Made by a program: the position numbers and the translations under genes
Shown here: piece after piece, positions 7,386-18,661 of the stretch
How positions within the stretch are numbered: the first letter of the stretch is position 1
Layout of the letters: every line of letters starts with the position of its first letter
The notes under the pieces: generated by a model
What the model was told of the DNA's origin: nothing
Databases searched by the model: none
Seen by the model: only the letters and a program-made list of their open reading frames with translations
Origin: an uncultured Caryophanales bacterium
GTDB lineage: Bacteria > Bacillota_I > Bacilli_A > RFN20 > CAG-449
Reading direction: 5' to 3'
NCBI GenBank assembly: GCA_945873815.1
Contig: CAMCEE010000001.1
Coordinates: 139,897 to 203,896 of the forward strand
Length of the DNA: 64,000 nucleotides

Positions 7386-10300
7386 ATGAGCAAAGAAATT
7401 AAAACTGAAACAAAATACCTTCACAATGGAAGAATTGATTTCTCCAAAATCTCAGGTTCATTACCATTACCTGATTTAGTTGAAATTCAAACAAAATCTT
7501 TCAAATGGCTTTTAGAAGAAGGAATCGATGAAGTATTTAAAGATGTTTATCCTATTGCAGACCGTAACGATAAGTTAGTCATTGAATATGTAAGCTGTCA
7601 TTTAGATGCTCCAAAATATGATTATTTCGAATGTAAAACAAGAGATTTAACATATTGTGCACCTTTAAAAGTCACATTGAGATTAATTGTCAAATCCACA
7701 GGTGAGATTATTCAAAGAGATGTATTTATGGGTGATTTCCCATTAATGACAGATTCAGGTACTTTCATCATCAATGGTGCTGAAAGAGCAATCGTTTCTC
7801 AATTAGTCCGTTCACCAGGCGCTTACATGAAGAAAGAAAGAGATAAATCTGGTAAATATCTTTATGGCGGTGATTTGATTCCAACTAGAGGAACTTGGTT
7901 ACAATTTGAATCAGATTCAAAAGAATTATTATCTGTTCGTATCGATAGAACAAGAAAAATGCCTGTTACAATTTTGTTAAGAGCATTGGGTATCTTAGAA
8001 TACGATCAAATGATTGAATTATTTGGTAATGCAGACCCATTAATCAAAACAATTGAAAATGAAGAAAAAATTCATGAAAATGATACAAAATTTGAAAAGA
8101 CATCTAGAAGAGCATTAAATGATATTTATGCTAAATTAAGACCAGGCGAACCAGCTCCTGCTGATTCAGCTGCTTCATTCTTTAAATCTAAATTCTTCGA
8201 TCATAAACACTATGATTTAGGAAAAGCTGGTAGATTTAAATATGGTAAGAAACTAGGTGTTTATAACCGTTTAGTCGGTCGTATCCTTGCTGAAGATTTA
8301 ATTTCATCTGAAGGTGAAGTGGTCTATACAAAGGGTACAGAAATGACTAAAACTATCGTCGATAGCTTAGCAGAAGAAGGTTTCTTCGAAAAAGGTGCTC
8401 ATACATATGAGTTACCACATAATGATTTGATGGATGATCACAGCATCGTTAATATCGTTAAAGTTTATGCCGACGAAAAATGTGAAAAGAAAGTAAATAT
8501 CATCGGTACTGATATGAATCTTGAAGTTCCATACGTAACTACTTCAGATATGTATGCTTGCTTCTCGTACTTCATGAATATTATCGAAGGATTCGGTGAT
8601 ACAGATGATATTGACCATTTAGGAAACAGAAGAATTCGCTGCGTAGGTGAATTAATTCAAAATCAATTCCGTATTGGTTTATCCAGAATGGAAAGAACAG
8701 TTAAGGAAAAGATGTCATTAGCAACTGAAGGTTCAGTTACACCTCAAAGTTTAACTAATACTCGTCCATTAACTGCAGCGATTAAAGAATTCTTTGCATC
8801 TTCTCAATTATCACAATTTATGGATCAAACTAATCCACTTGCTGAATTAGCTAATAAGAGAAGATTATCTGCTTTAGGCCCTGGTGGTATTACTCGTGAT
8901 AGAGCTTCTATGGAAGTTCGTGACGTTCATACATCACACTATGGTCGTATATGTCCTATTGAAACACCTGAAGGTCAAAACATTGGTTTAATTAATAACC
9001 TTGCATGCTACGCAAAGATTAACCAATATGGATTTATTGAAACTCCATATAGAAAAGTAGACAAAGTCAATCACGTTGTTCTTGAAGAGGCTGAATATCT
9101 ATCAGCAGATAAAGAAAAGAATCATTATATTGCACAAGCAACACATAGAATTATCAATGGTCAATTCTTAGATGATTTAGTCGTTGCTCGTTACAATGGT
9201 GAAAACGTTATTGTTCCAAAGGAAAAAATCGACTATGTCGACGTTTCTCCAAAACAAATTCTATCTATCGCTTCCGCATGTATTCCATTCTTAGAGAACG
9301 ATGATAACCACCGTGCTTTGATGGGTGCAAACATGCAACGTCAAGCTCTTCCATTATTACGTCCACATTCTCCATATGTTGGAACTGGCTTAGAGTACAA
9401 TATTGCACATGACTCAGGTGCTGCAGTTATTGCTCATGCATCAGGTGTTGTCGTATCTATGGATAGTAAACATATTACAGTTAAGAGTGATGAAACTGGC
9501 GAAGAAATGAAATATGTATTACAAAAATTTGTCCGTTCAAATGGTGGAACTTGTATTAACCAAACTCCAATTGTTCATGTTGGAGATCATGTAAATGAAG
9601 GTGATATTATCGCTGATGGTCCAGCTATGGATCACGGTGACTTAGCATTAGGTCAAAACGTTACTATCGCATTCATGACATGGAATGGTTACAACTACGA
9701 AGATGCTGTCATTATGTCAGAAAGACTCGTAAAGGATGATGTTTATACTTCAATTCATATTGAAGAATATACACTCGAATGCCGTACAACAAAACTTGGT
9801 GATGAAGAGATTACTCGTGATATTCCAAACGTATCAGAAGAAGCAAAAGCTTATCTTGATGAATTCGGTATTATCATCCCAGGTGCTGAAGTTAAAGAAG
9901 ATGATATTCTTGTTGGTAAAACAACTCCAAAAGGTCTTGTCGAACCTTCACCTGAAGAAAAATTATTAATGGCTATCTTTGCAGATAAATCAAAAGATGG
10001 TAAAGATACATCATTAAGAGTACCTCATGGTGGTGCTGGTATCGTTATCGACGTTAAGAGATTTAAACGTGATGAAGGTGCTGAATTACCTGCAGGTGTA
10101 ATTGAAACAGTTAAAGTATATATCGCTCAAAAGAGAAAGATTTCTGAGGGTGATAAGATGTCAGGTAGACATGGTAACAAAGGTGTTATTTCAAGAATCC
10201 TTCCTGTAGAAGATATGCCTTATCTTCCAGATGGTACACCAGTTGATATCATGTTAAACCCATTAGGTGTTCCTTCTCGTATGAACATCGGTCAAATCCT

Positions 10301-10958
10301 TGAAATTCACTTAGGTATGGCTTGTAAGAAATTAGGCATCCATATTGCTACACAAGTATTCGATGGTATTTCAAATGAAGAAATCTATGAATTAATGGAA
10401 AAAGCAGGAATGTCTAAAGATGGTAAGACAGTTCTATATGATGGTAGAACTGGTGAAAGATTCGATGAAAGAATCTCAGTTGGTGTCATGTACATGATTA
10501 AACTCGTTCACATGGTTGATGATAAATTACATGCTCGTTCAACTGGTCCATACTCACTTGTTACACAACAACCTCTTGGTGGTAAAGCACAAAATGGTGG
10601 TCAAAGATTCGGTGAAATGGAAGTTTGGGCACTTGAAGCATATGGTGCAGCTCATATCTTACAAGAAATTATTACAATCAAATCAGATGATATGGTTGGT
10701 AGAGCAAAAACATATGAAGCAATTATTAAGGGTGAACCAATTCCAAAGCCTGGTATGCCAGAAGCATTCAGAGTTCTTGTTAAGGAATTACAATCACTTG
10801 CAATTGATGTAAAGATTTTCAACCAAGAAAACAAAGAAATCGATATTTCTTCAATGAGTATTGAAAACGAAAAAGAAACAAGAAAAATCTCAAAAGAAGT
10901 AAGAGATGTCACATCTGATGTTCGTGTTGCAGATAGCAATGGCGAATATGCAGAATAA
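7386..10958 (+). CDS. rpoB: DNA-directed RNA polymerase subunit beta
   Basis: This is the RNA polymerase beta subunit, 1190 residues, complete. It includes the rifampicin region ([17 protein letters not shown], about residues 471-488), [16 protein letters not shown] near 522-537, and the C-terminal [20 protein letters not shown] segment. The residue equivalent to E. coli His526 is Asn490 (codon AAT at 8853-8855), within LANKRR. Asparagine there is the state reported for naturally rifampicin-resistant Spiroplasma citri. Start: ATG with GGGAGA upstream. rpoC follows after 17 bases. Confidence 0.98.
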   Translation: MSKEIKTETKYLHNGRIDFSKISGSLPLPDLVEIQTKSFKWLLEEGIDEVFKDVYPIADRNDKLVIEYVSCHLDAPKYDYFECKTRDLTYCAPLKVTLRLIVKSTGEIIQRDVFMGDFPLMTDSGTFIINGAERAIVSQLVRSPGAYMKKERDKSGKYLYGGDLIPTRGTWLQFESDSKELLSVRIDRTRKMPVTILLRALGILEYDQMIELFGNADPLIKTIENEEKIHENDTKFEKTSRRALNDIYAKLRPGEPAPADSAASFFKSKFFDHKHYDLGKAGRFKYGKKLGVYNRLVGRILAEDLISSEGEVVYTKGTEMTKTIVDSLAEEGFFEKGAHTYELPHNDLMDDHSIVNIVKVYADEKCEKKVNIIGTDMNLEVPYVTTSDMYACFSYFMNIIEGFGDTDDIDHLGNRRIRCVGELIQNQFRIGLSRMERTVKEKMSLATEGSVTPQSLTNTRPLTAAIKEFFASSQLSQFMDQTNPLAELANKRRLSALGPGGITRDRASMEVRDVHTSHYGRICPIETPEGQNIGLINNLACYAKINQYGFIETPYRKVDKVNHVVLEEAEYLSADKEKNHYIAQATHRIINGQFLDDLVVARYNGENVIVPKEKIDYVDVSPKQILSIASACIPFLENDDNHRALMGANMQRQALPLLRPHSPYVGTGLEYNIAHDSGAAVIAHASGVVVSMDSKHITVKSDETGEEMKYVLQKFVRSNGGTCINQTPIVHVGDHVNEGDIIADGPAMDHGDLALGQNVTIAFMTWNGYNYEDAVIMSERLVKDDVYTSIHIEEYTLECRTTKLGDEEITRDIPNVSEEAKAYLDEFGIIIPGAEVKEDDILVGKTTPKGLVEPSPEEKLLMAIFADKSKDGKDTSLRVPHGGAGIVIDVKRFKRDEGAELPAGVIETVKVYIAQKRKISEGDKMSGRHGNKGVISRILPVEDMPYLPDGTPVDIMLNPLGVPSRMNIGQILEIHLGMACKKLGIHIATQVFDGISNEEIYELMEKAGMSKDGKTVLYDGRTGERFDERISVGVMYMIKLVHMVDDKLHARSTGPYSLVTQQPLGGKAQNGGQRFGEMEVWALEAYGAAHILQEIITIKSDDMVGRAKTYEAIIKGEPIPKPGMPEAFRVLVKELQSLAIDVKIFNQENKEIDISSMSIENEKETRKISKEVRDVTSDVRVADSNGEYAE

Positions 10959-10975
10959 AGGAGGTAAATGAGAAT

Positions 10976-13900
10976 ATGTTTGATGTAAATAAAATTGCGG
11001 CTATTCAAGTTGGCCTCGCTTCACCAGAACAAATTAGAAAATGGTCACATGGTGAAGTTAAAAAACCAGAAACAATTAACTATCGTTCACAAAAACCTGA
11101 AATGGATGGATTATTCTGTGAAAGAATCTTTGGTCCAGCTAAGGATTATGAATGTCATTGTGGTAAATATAAGAAGATTAGATTCTCCGGCGTAGTATGT
11201 GAAAAATGTCACGTCGAAGTTACTACAAAAGCAGTACGTAGAGAGAGAATGGGTCATATTGAACTCTGTTCTCCTTGTGCTCATATTTGGTACTTAAAAG
11301 GAATTCCATCAAGAATGAGTTTGATTCTTGATATTCCTCCAAAGCAATTGGAAGAAGTTATCTACTTCGTTTCACATATTTGCTTAAATAAAGGTACTTC
11401 TACAGTTTTAAAGAATTGCGAAGTTCTTGATGAAAAGACAGCTCGTGTTGAATTTAGAAATGCGATTATTGAAATTCAAGAAAAGATGATCGAAGATACA
11501 GAATCATATGATTATCAAAAAGCAAATGAAATCATTAAGAGATTAAATGATTCAAATGTTCCACTTGATTTCACTTCAACTTCCTATTTCATTAACAAAT
11601 ATACAGGTGCTGAATTCGGTTCAGGTGCTGAAGCAATTAAAAGATTATTATCAGAAGTTGATTTAGAGGCTTTATATGTTTCTATTCAAAAAGAAATCAA
11701 AGATTCAACAGGTCAAAAGAAAGCAAAAGCATATAAGAGACTTGAATGTGTCGAAGCATTTAGAAATTCAAAGAATCGTCCAGAATGGATGATCCTTGAT
11801 GCGTTACCAGTTATCCCACCTGATTTAAGACCTATGCTTCAATTAGATGGTGGTAGATTCGCTTCTTCAGATTTAATTGATTTATATAGACGTGTTATTA
11901 CACGTAACTCACGTTTAAAACGTGAAATCGATATGAAAGCACCAGACGTCATTTTAATGAATGAAAAACGTATGCTTCAAGAAGCAGTTGATGCTTTAAT
12001 CGATAATGGTAGACGTACAAAACCAGTCACTGGACCTGGTGGAAGAGCATTAAAATCATTATCCTCTTCATTAAAAGGTAAACAAGGTCGTTTTAGACAA
12101 AACTTATTAGGAAAACGTGTTGACTTCTCAGGTCGTTCTGTTATTGCAGTCGGTCCAACATTAAAGATGTATCAATGTGGTATTCCAAGAGAAATGGCTG
12201 TTCAATTATTTAAACCATTTATTGCTTGCGTTATGATGCAAAGAGGTATTGCTACTTCTCATAAACAAGCAAATAAGATGATTGATCACTATGATGAGAG
12301 AGTCTTAGATATCGTTGAAGAAGTTGTACCAAATCACCCAGTATTATTGAACCGTGCTCCTACATTACATAGACTTGGTATTCAAGCATTCAAACCAGTC
12401 CTTGTTAATGGTAGAGCAATCCGTTTACATCCATTAGTATGTGCAGGTTTCAACGCTGACTTCGATGGTGACCAAATGGCTGTTCACGTACCTCTTTCAA
12501 AAGAAGCACAATATGAAGCTCTTAACTTGATGTTAGCAAGCCGTAACATTCTTGGTCCTAAGGATGGTAAACCAATTTGTGTTCCTTCCCAAGATATGAT
12601 TTTAGGTAACTATTACTTAACAATCGAAAAGAATAAGAGCGATTTCTTAAAACACGCTGAAGAATGTCGTGCAAATAACGATATTTCAGAAGCTGAATTA
12701 TATGAATTATATGCAGATTCTGAAGGTAAAGTATTTAAGAGTATCGACGAAGTAATGCTTGCTTATCAAACAAAGCAAATTCACTTACATAACCGTATTG
12801 CATTACGTGGTAATACAATGGGTAAAACTGGCTTCACTGATGAAATGAATAAATCATATTTCATCACAACTCCAGGTAAGATTATCTTCAATAGCATCTT
12901 CCCTAAAGATTTCCCATTTATTAATGAAATAACTTCAAAGAATAAAGCAAATCTTTCTAAGGACTTAGAAAAATTCTTTGTCCCAATGGGAACAAATATC
13001 AAAGAAGAAATTGAAAATCAACCATTGCGTACTCCTTATACTAAAAAGGAGATTGGTGCAATTGTTGATGAAATCTTCAAACGTTATCATTCCGATGTTA
13101 CTTCCGAAGTTCTTGATAGCTTGAAGAACCAAGGTTTCTACTATTCAACTATAGCTGGTGTTACAGTATCTATCTTCGATATTGACGTAATTCCTGGAAA
13201 ACAAGAATTCATCGATAATGGTGATAAGCAAGTTGAAGAGATTCAAGAATTATACAACTACGGTTTCTTATCAAATGATGAAAGACATAAACAAGTTGTT
13301 GATGTTTGGTCAAAAGTTAAAGATCAAATCGAAGCACAATTAAAGAAAATCATTGATGAAGATAAGACAAATCCAATCTTCATGATGAGTAAATCTGGTG
13401 CTCGTGGTAATACATCTAACTTCGTTCAATTATGTGGACTTCGTGGTTTGATGGCAAAACCTTCTGGTGAAACTATCGAATTACCAATTAAATCATGTTT
13501 CCGTGAAGGACTTTCTGTTTCAGAATTCTTCATTGCTACTCACGGTGCTCGTAAGGGTGGTGCTGATACTGCATTAAAGACTGCTGACTCAGGTTACTTA
13601 ACAAGAAGACTAGTTGATGTTTCTCATGATGTCATCGTTAGAGAAGAAGACTGTGGTACAGACCATGGTTCATTAATTACTGAAATCTATGATACAAAAC
13701 AAGGTAAAGCAATTGAAGAACTCAATGAAAGACTTGTTGGTAGATATACAGTAAGAGAAGTTGTTAACCCAAATAATGGCGAAGTCATTGTTGGTGCTAA
13801 TGAATTAATCTCTGATAAGGCTGCAAAAGAAATCGTTGCTGCTGGAATCAAAGAAGTTGAAATCAGAACATTATTTGGTTGTCAAACTAAAGATGGTGTA

Positions 13901-14872
13901 TGTAAACATTGTTATGGTCTTTGCTTAGCAACAGGTAAAGAAATTGAAATTGGTGATGCAGTTGGTGTTATGGCTGCTCAATCAATCGGCGAACCTGGTA
14001 CACAATTAACGATGCGTACATTCCATACTGGTGGTGTCGCTGGTGGTGATATTACTCAAGGTTTACCTAGAGTTGCTGAACTTTTCGAAGCTCGTGCTCC
14101 AAAGGGCGAAGCTCTCATTTCTGAAATCGCAGGTACAGTCACATCGATTAAACAAGAAGGTGGACGTTACACAGTCGTTGTTAAAAATGATGTTGAAGAA
14201 AAATCATATGAAACTAACTATGGTGCTCACTTAAGAGTTAGTGAAGGTGAATCAATCGTCAATGGTCAAAAGATCACTGAAGGTGCAAAGAACCCTAAGA
14301 CACTCTTGAAAGTATCAAATGTTATTGAAGTTCAAAGATACATTATTAAAGAAGTTCAAAAAGTTTATAAAGGAAATGGTATCGACGTTTCTGATAAACA
14401 TATTGAAGTTATTATTAGACAAATGCTCCGTAAGATTAGAGTTGCTGATGCTGGTGATACAAACTTAATCCCAGGTACAAATGTTGATATTGTCACTTTC
14501 ACAGAAAAGAATAATGAAGCATTAGTAAATGGAAAACGTCCAGCATATGGTGCACCAATTATCTTAGGTATTACAAAAGCTGCTCTTGATACAGAATCAT
14601 TCTTATCATCTGCTTCATTCCAAGAAACAACAAGAGTATTAACTGATGCAGCAATTAAAGGTAAGATTGACTACTTACATGGCTTAAAAGAAAATGTTAT
14701 GGTTGGTAAGTTAATCCCAGCTGGTACAGGCCTCATTGAAGAGGAAGAAGAAATTGATGAGATCGAAAAACTTGCAAATGAAGAAGTAGTTGATGAAACA
14801 CCAGTTGAAGCACAAATTGATGAAGAGTCAAAGAAAAATAATATATATGACCTTGTCTCTTTCAATGAATAA
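10976..14872 (+). CDS. rpoC: DNA-directed RNA polymerase subunit beta'
   Basis: This is the beta' subunit, 1298 residues. The N-terminal zinc ribbon shows CHCGKYK and CEKC. The catalytic Mg motif [15 protein letters not shown] is present, as are the bridge-helix and trigger-loop regions ([38 protein letters not shown]) and a second zinc cluster, CGTDHG with [13 protein letters not shown]. The C-terminus carries an acidic tail rich in EE/EID. A strong terminator follows, so the unit ends here and rpsL-rpsG-fusA do not follow, unlike in many Bacilli. Confidence 0.98.
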   Translation: MFDVNKIAAIQVGLASPEQIRKWSHGEVKKPETINYRSQKPEMDGLFCERIFGPAKDYECHCGKYKKIRFSGVVCEKCHVEVTTKAVRRERMGHIELCSPCAHIWYLKGIPSRMSLILDIPPKQLEEVIYFVSHICLNKGTSTVLKNCEVLDEKTARVEFRNAIIEIQEKMIEDTESYDYQKANEIIKRLNDSNVPLDFTSTSYFINKYTGAEFGSGAEAIKRLLSEVDLEALYVSIQKEIKDSTGQKKAKAYKRLECVEAFRNSKNRPEWMILDALPVIPPDLRPMLQLDGGRFASSDLIDLYRRVITRNSRLKREIDMKAPDVILMNEKRMLQEAVDALIDNGRRTKPVTGPGGRALKSLSSSLKGKQGRFRQNLLGKRVDFSGRSVIAVGPTLKMYQCGIPREMAVQLFKPFIACVMMQRGIATSHKQANKMIDHYDERVLDIVEEVVPNHPVLLNRAPTLHRLGIQAFKPVLVNGRAIRLHPLVCAGFNADFDGDQMAVHVPLSKEAQYEALNLMLASRNILGPKDGKPICVPSQDMILGNYYLTIEKNKSDFLKHAEECRANNDISEAELYELYADSEGKVFKSIDEVMLAYQTKQIHLHNRIALRGNTMGKTGFTDEMNKSYFITTPGKIIFNSIFPKDFPFINEITSKNKANLSKDLEKFFVPMGTNIKEEIENQPLRTPYTKKEIGAIVDEIFKRYHSDVTSEVLDSLKNQGFYYSTIAGVTVSIFDIDVIPGKQEFIDNGDKQVEEIQELYNYGFLSNDERHKQVVDVWSKVKDQIEAQLKKIIDEDKTNPIFMMSKSGARGNTSNFVQLCGLRGLMAKPSGETIELPIKSCFREGLSVSEFFIATHGARKGGADTALKTADSGYLTRRLVDVSHDVIVREEDCGTDHGSLITEIYDTKQGKAIEELNERLVGRYTVREVVNPNNGEVIVGANELISDKAAKEIVAAGIKEVEIRTLFGCQTKDGVCKHCYGLCLATGKEIEIGDAVGVMAAQSIGEPGTQLTMRTFHTGGVAGGDITQGLPRVAELFEARAPKGEALISEIAGTVTSIKQEGGRYTVVVKNDVEEKSYETNYGAHLRVSEGESIVNGQKITEGAKNPKTLLKVSNVIEVQRYIIKEVQKVYKGNGIDVSDKHIEVIIRQMLRKIRVADAGDTNLIPGTNVDIVTFTEKNNEALVNGKRPAYGAPIILGITKAALDTESFLSSASFQETTRVLTDAAIKGKIDYLHGLKENVMVGKLIPAGTGLIEEEEEIDEIEKLANEEVVDETPVEAQIDEESKKNNIYDLVSFNE

Positions 14873-14886
14873 TAATTAATTAAATT

Positions 14887-14922
14887 AACCATTAGATGAA
14901 TATTCGTCTAGTGGTTTTTTTT
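14887..14922 (+). terminator. Intrinsic terminator after rpoC
   Basis: Arms of up to fourteen bases (AACCATTAGATGAA with TTCGTCTAGTGGTT) are followed by a run of T. It closes the rplJ-rpoC transcription unit. Confidence 0.9.
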
Positions 14923-15015
14923 AGATATGAGGAAATATTTAAGATATGTTGTTTTTCATTAAAAAAACTTATATTTCGACATATATATTCATATTTAGAT
15001 TTATAGAAAAAAAAG

Positions 15016-15029
15016 CGAAAACGCTTTCA
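15016..15029 (+). promoter_or_regulatory. Possible CcpA cre site upstream of adhE
   Basis: CGAAAACGCTTTCA differs from the cre pattern TGAAANCGNTTTCA at the first base only. It lies 22 bases upstream of the -35 hexamer. No ccpA gene is in the window, so function is inferred. Confidence 0.45.
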
Positions 15030-15051
15030 AAAATAAATCGGTAAAATTTTA

Positions 15052-15080
15052 TTGACATGAATTATGTATCGTATTATATT
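15052..15080 (+). promoter_or_regulatory. Sigma-A promoter for adhE
   Basis: TTGACA (15052-15057) and TATATT (15075-15080) have exact 17-base spacing. The adhE ATG lies 37 bases downstream of the -10. Confidence 0.8.
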
Positions 15081-15117
15081 ATAATCGATAAATAAATATC
15101 GAATAGGAGTGAAATTC

Positions 15118-17736
15118 ATGTCAGAAGAATTAAAAGAAATTAATGAAGTCGACGAATTAGTTGAAAAAGCACAAGTAGCTTTAGAAGAATTCCTAAAGCT
15201 CGATCAAGATCAAGTTGATTATATTGTTGCGAAATGTTCAGTAGCAGGATTAGATCATCACGGTTCTCTTGCTAAATTAGCAGTTGATGAAACCGGTAGA
15301 GGTATCTTTGAAGATAAGGCTACTAAGAATCTATTCGCATGTGAATATGTTGTTAATAACATGCGCCATTTAAAGACAGTTGGTATTATCAGTGAAGATC
15401 CAGTAACAGGTATTACTGAGATTGCTGATCCTGTTGGTGTTATTTGTGGTATTACACCAGTTACAAACCCAACAAGTACTGTAATATTTAAATCATTAAT
15501 CAGTTTAAAAACAAGAAATCCAATCATTTTCTCATTCCATCCTAGTGCATTCCAATGCTCAAAAAAGGCTGCAGAAATTATTAGAGATGCAGCTGTTGCA
15601 GCTGGTGCACCTAAGAATTGTATTCAATGGATTGAACATGGTTCAATGCAAGCTACTTCTGATTTAATGAACCACCCAGGTGTTGCAACAATTCTTGCAA
15701 CAGGTGGTAATGCAATGGTTAAAGCAGCTTATAGCTGTGGTAAACCTGCAATGGGTGTTGGTGCTGGTAACGTTCCTGCATACATTAATAAATCTGCAAA
15801 TGTTGAGCAAGCAGTTAATGATATCGTTATTTCAAAATCATTCGATAATGGTATGATTTGTGCTTCTGAACAATCAGTTATTATCGATAAAGAAATTTAT
15901 GCTGAAGCAGTTGAATTATTTAAGAGATTCAAAGTTTATTTCGCATCAAAGAAAGAAAAAGATTTATTAGACAAATATATGTTTGGAGTATCTGCTTCTG
16001 AAAACAATCTTGAAGAAGCTAGATTGAATCCAGAAATCGTTGGTAAATCACCTGCATTCATCGCTCGCCAAGCTGGGTTTGAAGTACCTGAAGATACAGT
16101 TATTATTGCAGTAGAATGTAAAGTAGTTGGACCTAAAGAACCAATGTCTCGTGAGAAATTATCACCAGTCTTAGCATTCTATAAATCAAATGATGAAGTT
16201 GATGGATTTAATTTAGCTGCAGCTTGTGTTGAATTCAATGGTTTAGGTCATAGTGCTGCAATTCATTGTAAAGAACAAAAAATGGCAGATGACTTTGGAG
16301 AAAAATGTAAAGCAATGAGAATTATTTGGAATTCTCCTTCTACATTCGGCGGTATCGGTAATGTTTACAACTCATTCTTACCATCATTAACTCTTGGTTG
16401 TGGTTCGTATGGTAAAAACTCAATTGGCGGAAACGTCAGTGCAGTTAACTTATTAAATATTAAGAAAGTAGGTAAAAGAAGAAATACTATGCAATGGTTC
16501 AAAGTTCCAAGTAAGATTTATTTCGAAAGAAATTCAATCCAATATTTACAACAATGTAATAACGTTAATAAAGTCTTTATCGTCACAGATAGCTCAATGG
16601 TTCAATTTGGTTTCTTAAATAAGATTACTGAACAATTGAACTTGAGAAGAAATAATGTTCAAATCCAATTATTCACTGATGTTGAACCAGATCCAGATAT
16701 TGAAACTGTAAGAAGAGGTGCTCAAAGCATGAAGTCCTTCGAACCAGATACAATTATCGCTCTTGGTGGTGGTTCTGTTATGGATGCTGCAAAAGGCATG
16801 TGGTTATTCTATGAGCATCCAGAAGTAAACTTCGATGATTTAAAACAAAAATTCATGGATATTAGAAAGAGAGCATTTAAATATCCTGAATTAGGTAAGA
16901 AAACTAAATTAATCTGTATCCCAACTACATCGGGAACTGGTAGTGAAGTAACTCCATTCGCAGTTATCTCTGATAAGAAGAATTTCAAGAAATATCCATT
17001 AGCAGATTATTCATTAACTCCAACTATTGCTCTTGTTGATCCAGAATTCACAACATTCCTTCCAGCAAGACCAACTGCAATGACTGGTATGGATGTCTTA
17101 ACTCATGCAGTTGAAGCATACGTATCTGTTCTTGCAAACGATTATACTGATGGTTTGGCTTTACAAGCTATTAAATTAGTATTTGAATACTTACCAAGAT
17201 GTGTTAAAAATGGTAAAAATGATTTAGTTGCAAGAGAAAAGATGCACAATGCTGCAACTATCGCTGGTATGGCTTTTGCAAATGCATTCTTAGGTATGGC
17301 ACACTCATTAGCTCATAAGATTGGTGCTGAATTCCATACAGTTCATGGTTATACATGTTCTGTTGTATTACCATATGTAATTAGATATAATGGACAAGTT
17401 CCAACAAAATTATCTGTATGGCCAAAATACAATGAATACTGTGCTGATAAGAAATATCAAGATATTGCAAAATTGTTAGGATTAAAAGCAGATACAGCTG
17501 CAGAAGGAGTTGAATCTTTAGCTGCTGCAGTTGAAGCATTAGCAAAAGAAATCGGTTTAGAAAATAATTTTGAATCTATGGGTATTACTCAAGAAGATTG
17601 GAATTCTAAGATTGATGAAATCGCAGTTCTTGCATACGAAGATCAATGTTCACCAGCTAACCCAAGAGTTCCTCTTGTTGCGGATATGAAAGAAATCTTA
17701 ATTAAAGCATTTAAAGGCGAAAAAGTTAATTATTAA
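15118..17736 (+). CDS. adhE: Bifunctional acetaldehyde-CoA/alcohol dehydrogenase
   Basis: This is AdhE, reducing acetyl-CoA to acetaldehyde and then ethanol while reoxidising NADH. The N-terminal aldehyde dehydrogenase half has ITPVTNPTSTVIFKSL near residues 110-125 and the catalytic cysteine in FDNGMICASEQSVI near 240-253. The C-terminal iron alcohol dehydrogenase half has GGGSVMDAAKGMW near 550-562, TTSGTGSEVTPFAVI, and metal-binding histidines in GMDVLTHAVEAY and GMAHSLAHKIGAEFHTVHG. The ATG at 15118 follows AGGAG; the in-frame GTG at 15109 overlaps that site. The length of 872 residues is normal. It implies mixed-acid or ethanol fermentation. Confidence 0.97.
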   Translation: MSEELKEINEVDELVEKAQVALEEFLKLDQDQVDYIVAKCSVAGLDHHGSLAKLAVDETGRGIFEDKATKNLFACEYVVNNMRHLKTVGIISEDPVTGITEIADPVGVICGITPVTNPTSTVIFKSLISLKTRNPIIFSFHPSAFQCSKKAAEIIRDAAVAAGAPKNCIQWIEHGSMQATSDLMNHPGVATILATGGNAMVKAAYSCGKPAMGVGAGNVPAYINKSANVEQAVNDIVISKSFDNGMICASEQSVIIDKEIYAEAVELFKRFKVYFASKKEKDLLDKYMFGVSASENNLEEARLNPEIVGKSPAFIARQAGFEVPEDTVIIAVECKVVGPKEPMSREKLSPVLAFYKSNDEVDGFNLAAACVEFNGLGHSAAIHCKEQKMADDFGEKCKAMRIIWNSPSTFGGIGNVYNSFLPSLTLGCGSYGKNSIGGNVSAVNLLNIKKVGKRRNTMQWFKVPSKIYFERNSIQYLQQCNNVNKVFIVTDSSMVQFGFLNKITEQLNLRRNNVQIQLFTDVEPDPDIETVRRGAQSMKSFEPDTIIALGGGSVMDAAKGMWLFYEHPEVNFDDLKQKFMDIRKRAFKYPELGKKTKLICIPTTSGTGSEVTPFAVISDKKNFKKYPLADYSLTPTIALVDPEFTTFLPARPTAMTGMDVLTHAVEAYVSVLANDYTDGLALQAIKLVFEYLPRCVKNGKNDLVAREKMHNAATIAGMAFANAFLGMAHSLAHKIGAEFHTVHGYTCSVVLPYVIRYNGQVPTKLSVWPKYNEYCADKKYQDIAKLLGLKADTAAEGVESLAAAVEALAKEIGLENNFESMGITQEDWNSKIDEIAVLAYEDQCSPANPRVPLVADMKEILIKAFKGEKVNY

Positions 17737-17748
17737 TTCGAATATTTA

Positions 17749-17783
17749 GAATACTTTGCATTCGTGCAAGGTATTCTTTTTTT
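17749..17783 (+). terminator. Intrinsic terminator after adhE
   Basis: A 12-bp stem (GAATACTTTGCA with TGCAAGGTATTC, one G-T pair) closes on a TTCG tetraloop and is followed by seven T. Confidence 0.92.
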
Positions 17784-17854
17784 ACTTTTTGTTCTTGCTC
17801 TTAAGCAATATCTTTTCTACAATAATATATAGTGAAAAGAGGGGAAAATAATCT

Positions 17855-18457
17855 ATGGAATACAATAATCAATTAGGATGGATTGAAGTAATATGTGGAC
17901 CAATGTTCGCGGGTAAAAGTGAAGAATTAATTAGGAGAGTAAGAAGAATTCAATATGCCAAAAAGAAGGTTGTTGTATTTAAACCAACTATTGATAATCG
18001 TTATTCAGAAGGAGAAGTTGTATCTCATAATAAAAGATCGGTAAAAAGTATTAATATTCAATCTTCTAGTGAAATAATGAATTATATTACTGATGATGTT
18101 TTTGCAGTAGCTTTTGATGAAGTTCAATTCATGGATGAAGGAATCGTTGCAGTTTGTCAAGAACTTGCAAATAGAGGAATTAGAGTAATTTGCGCTGGTT
18201 TAGATAACGATTTTAGAGGTGAACCATTTTCTTTTATGCCTAGGTTATTATGCATCGCAGAATACGTAACTAAATTAAACGCCATCTGTATGAAATGTGG
18301 TGGAATTGCTACTAGAACTCAAAGGTTAGTCAATAACGAACCTGCTTATTATGAAGATCCAACAATCATTGTAGGAGCAAGCGAAGCATATGAAGCAAGA
18401 TGCCGCCATTGCCACGAAGTAAAACATAGAATTAAATTTGATGTTGAGTATAAGTAA
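17855..18457 (+). CDS. tdk: Thymidine kinase (TK1 type)
   Basis: This enzyme phosphorylates thymidine to dTMP with ATP in the salvage pathway. The P-loop [12 protein letters not shown] lies near residues 15-26, the Walker B-like FDEVQFMD near 88-95, and the substrate lasso region carries a zinc site formed by CMKCGG and CRHC. The 200-residue length is normal for TK1. It is a single-gene unit with its own terminator. Confidence 0.95.
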   Translation: MEYNNQLGWIEVICGPMFAGKSEELIRRVRRIQYAKKKVVVFKPTIDNRYSEGEVVSHNKRSVKSINIQSSSEIMNYITDDVFAVAFDEVQFMDEGIVAVCQELANRGIRVICAGLDNDFRGEPFSFMPRLLCIAEYVTKLNAICMKCGGIATRTQRLVNNEPAYYEDPTIIVGASEAYEARCRHCHEVKHRIKFDVEYK

Positions 18458-18492
18458 ATGCAATCATTTCGAAGAGATTGCATTTCTTTTTT
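18456..18492 (+). terminator. Terminator for tdk, possibly bidirectional
   Basis: Arms AAATGCAATC and GATTGCATTT (18456-18465 and 18476-18485) are followed by CTTTTTT. On the other strand the hairpin lies downstream of the folT unit and is flanked by a short A/T stretch, so it may end both transcripts. Confidence 0.85.
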
Positions 18493-18661
18493 GCATTATT
18501 TTATGTAGTCTAATAACTCTTGGACGATTATATCTTTGAATTATTACAAAAAATAAATCACATAGTGCTCCAAATATTGATGTAAGGATAAAGACTAAAG
18601 GTACACCATACCATATGATTAAAATACATGGGAGAAAAGATAGAATTATTTTTTTTGTAAT
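18464..18661 (-). other. Open frame continuing past the folT stop in the -1 frame
   Basis: Directly beyond the folT stop, a frame one base back is open for 61 codons from 18649 to a TGA at 18464-18466. It encodes a hydrophobic segment (LSFLPCILIIWYGVPLVFIL and on to FGALCDLFFVII) followed by a basic tail (QRYNRPRVIRLHKIMQKR). It has no ATG before the hydrophobic part. The switch point is an eight-A run in the mRNA (T8 on the + strand at 18649-18656), the kind of site where a -1 slip or an indel joins frames. It may be a frameshift extension of the folT product, the relic of a separate small membrane protein, or chance. Confidence 0.4.
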
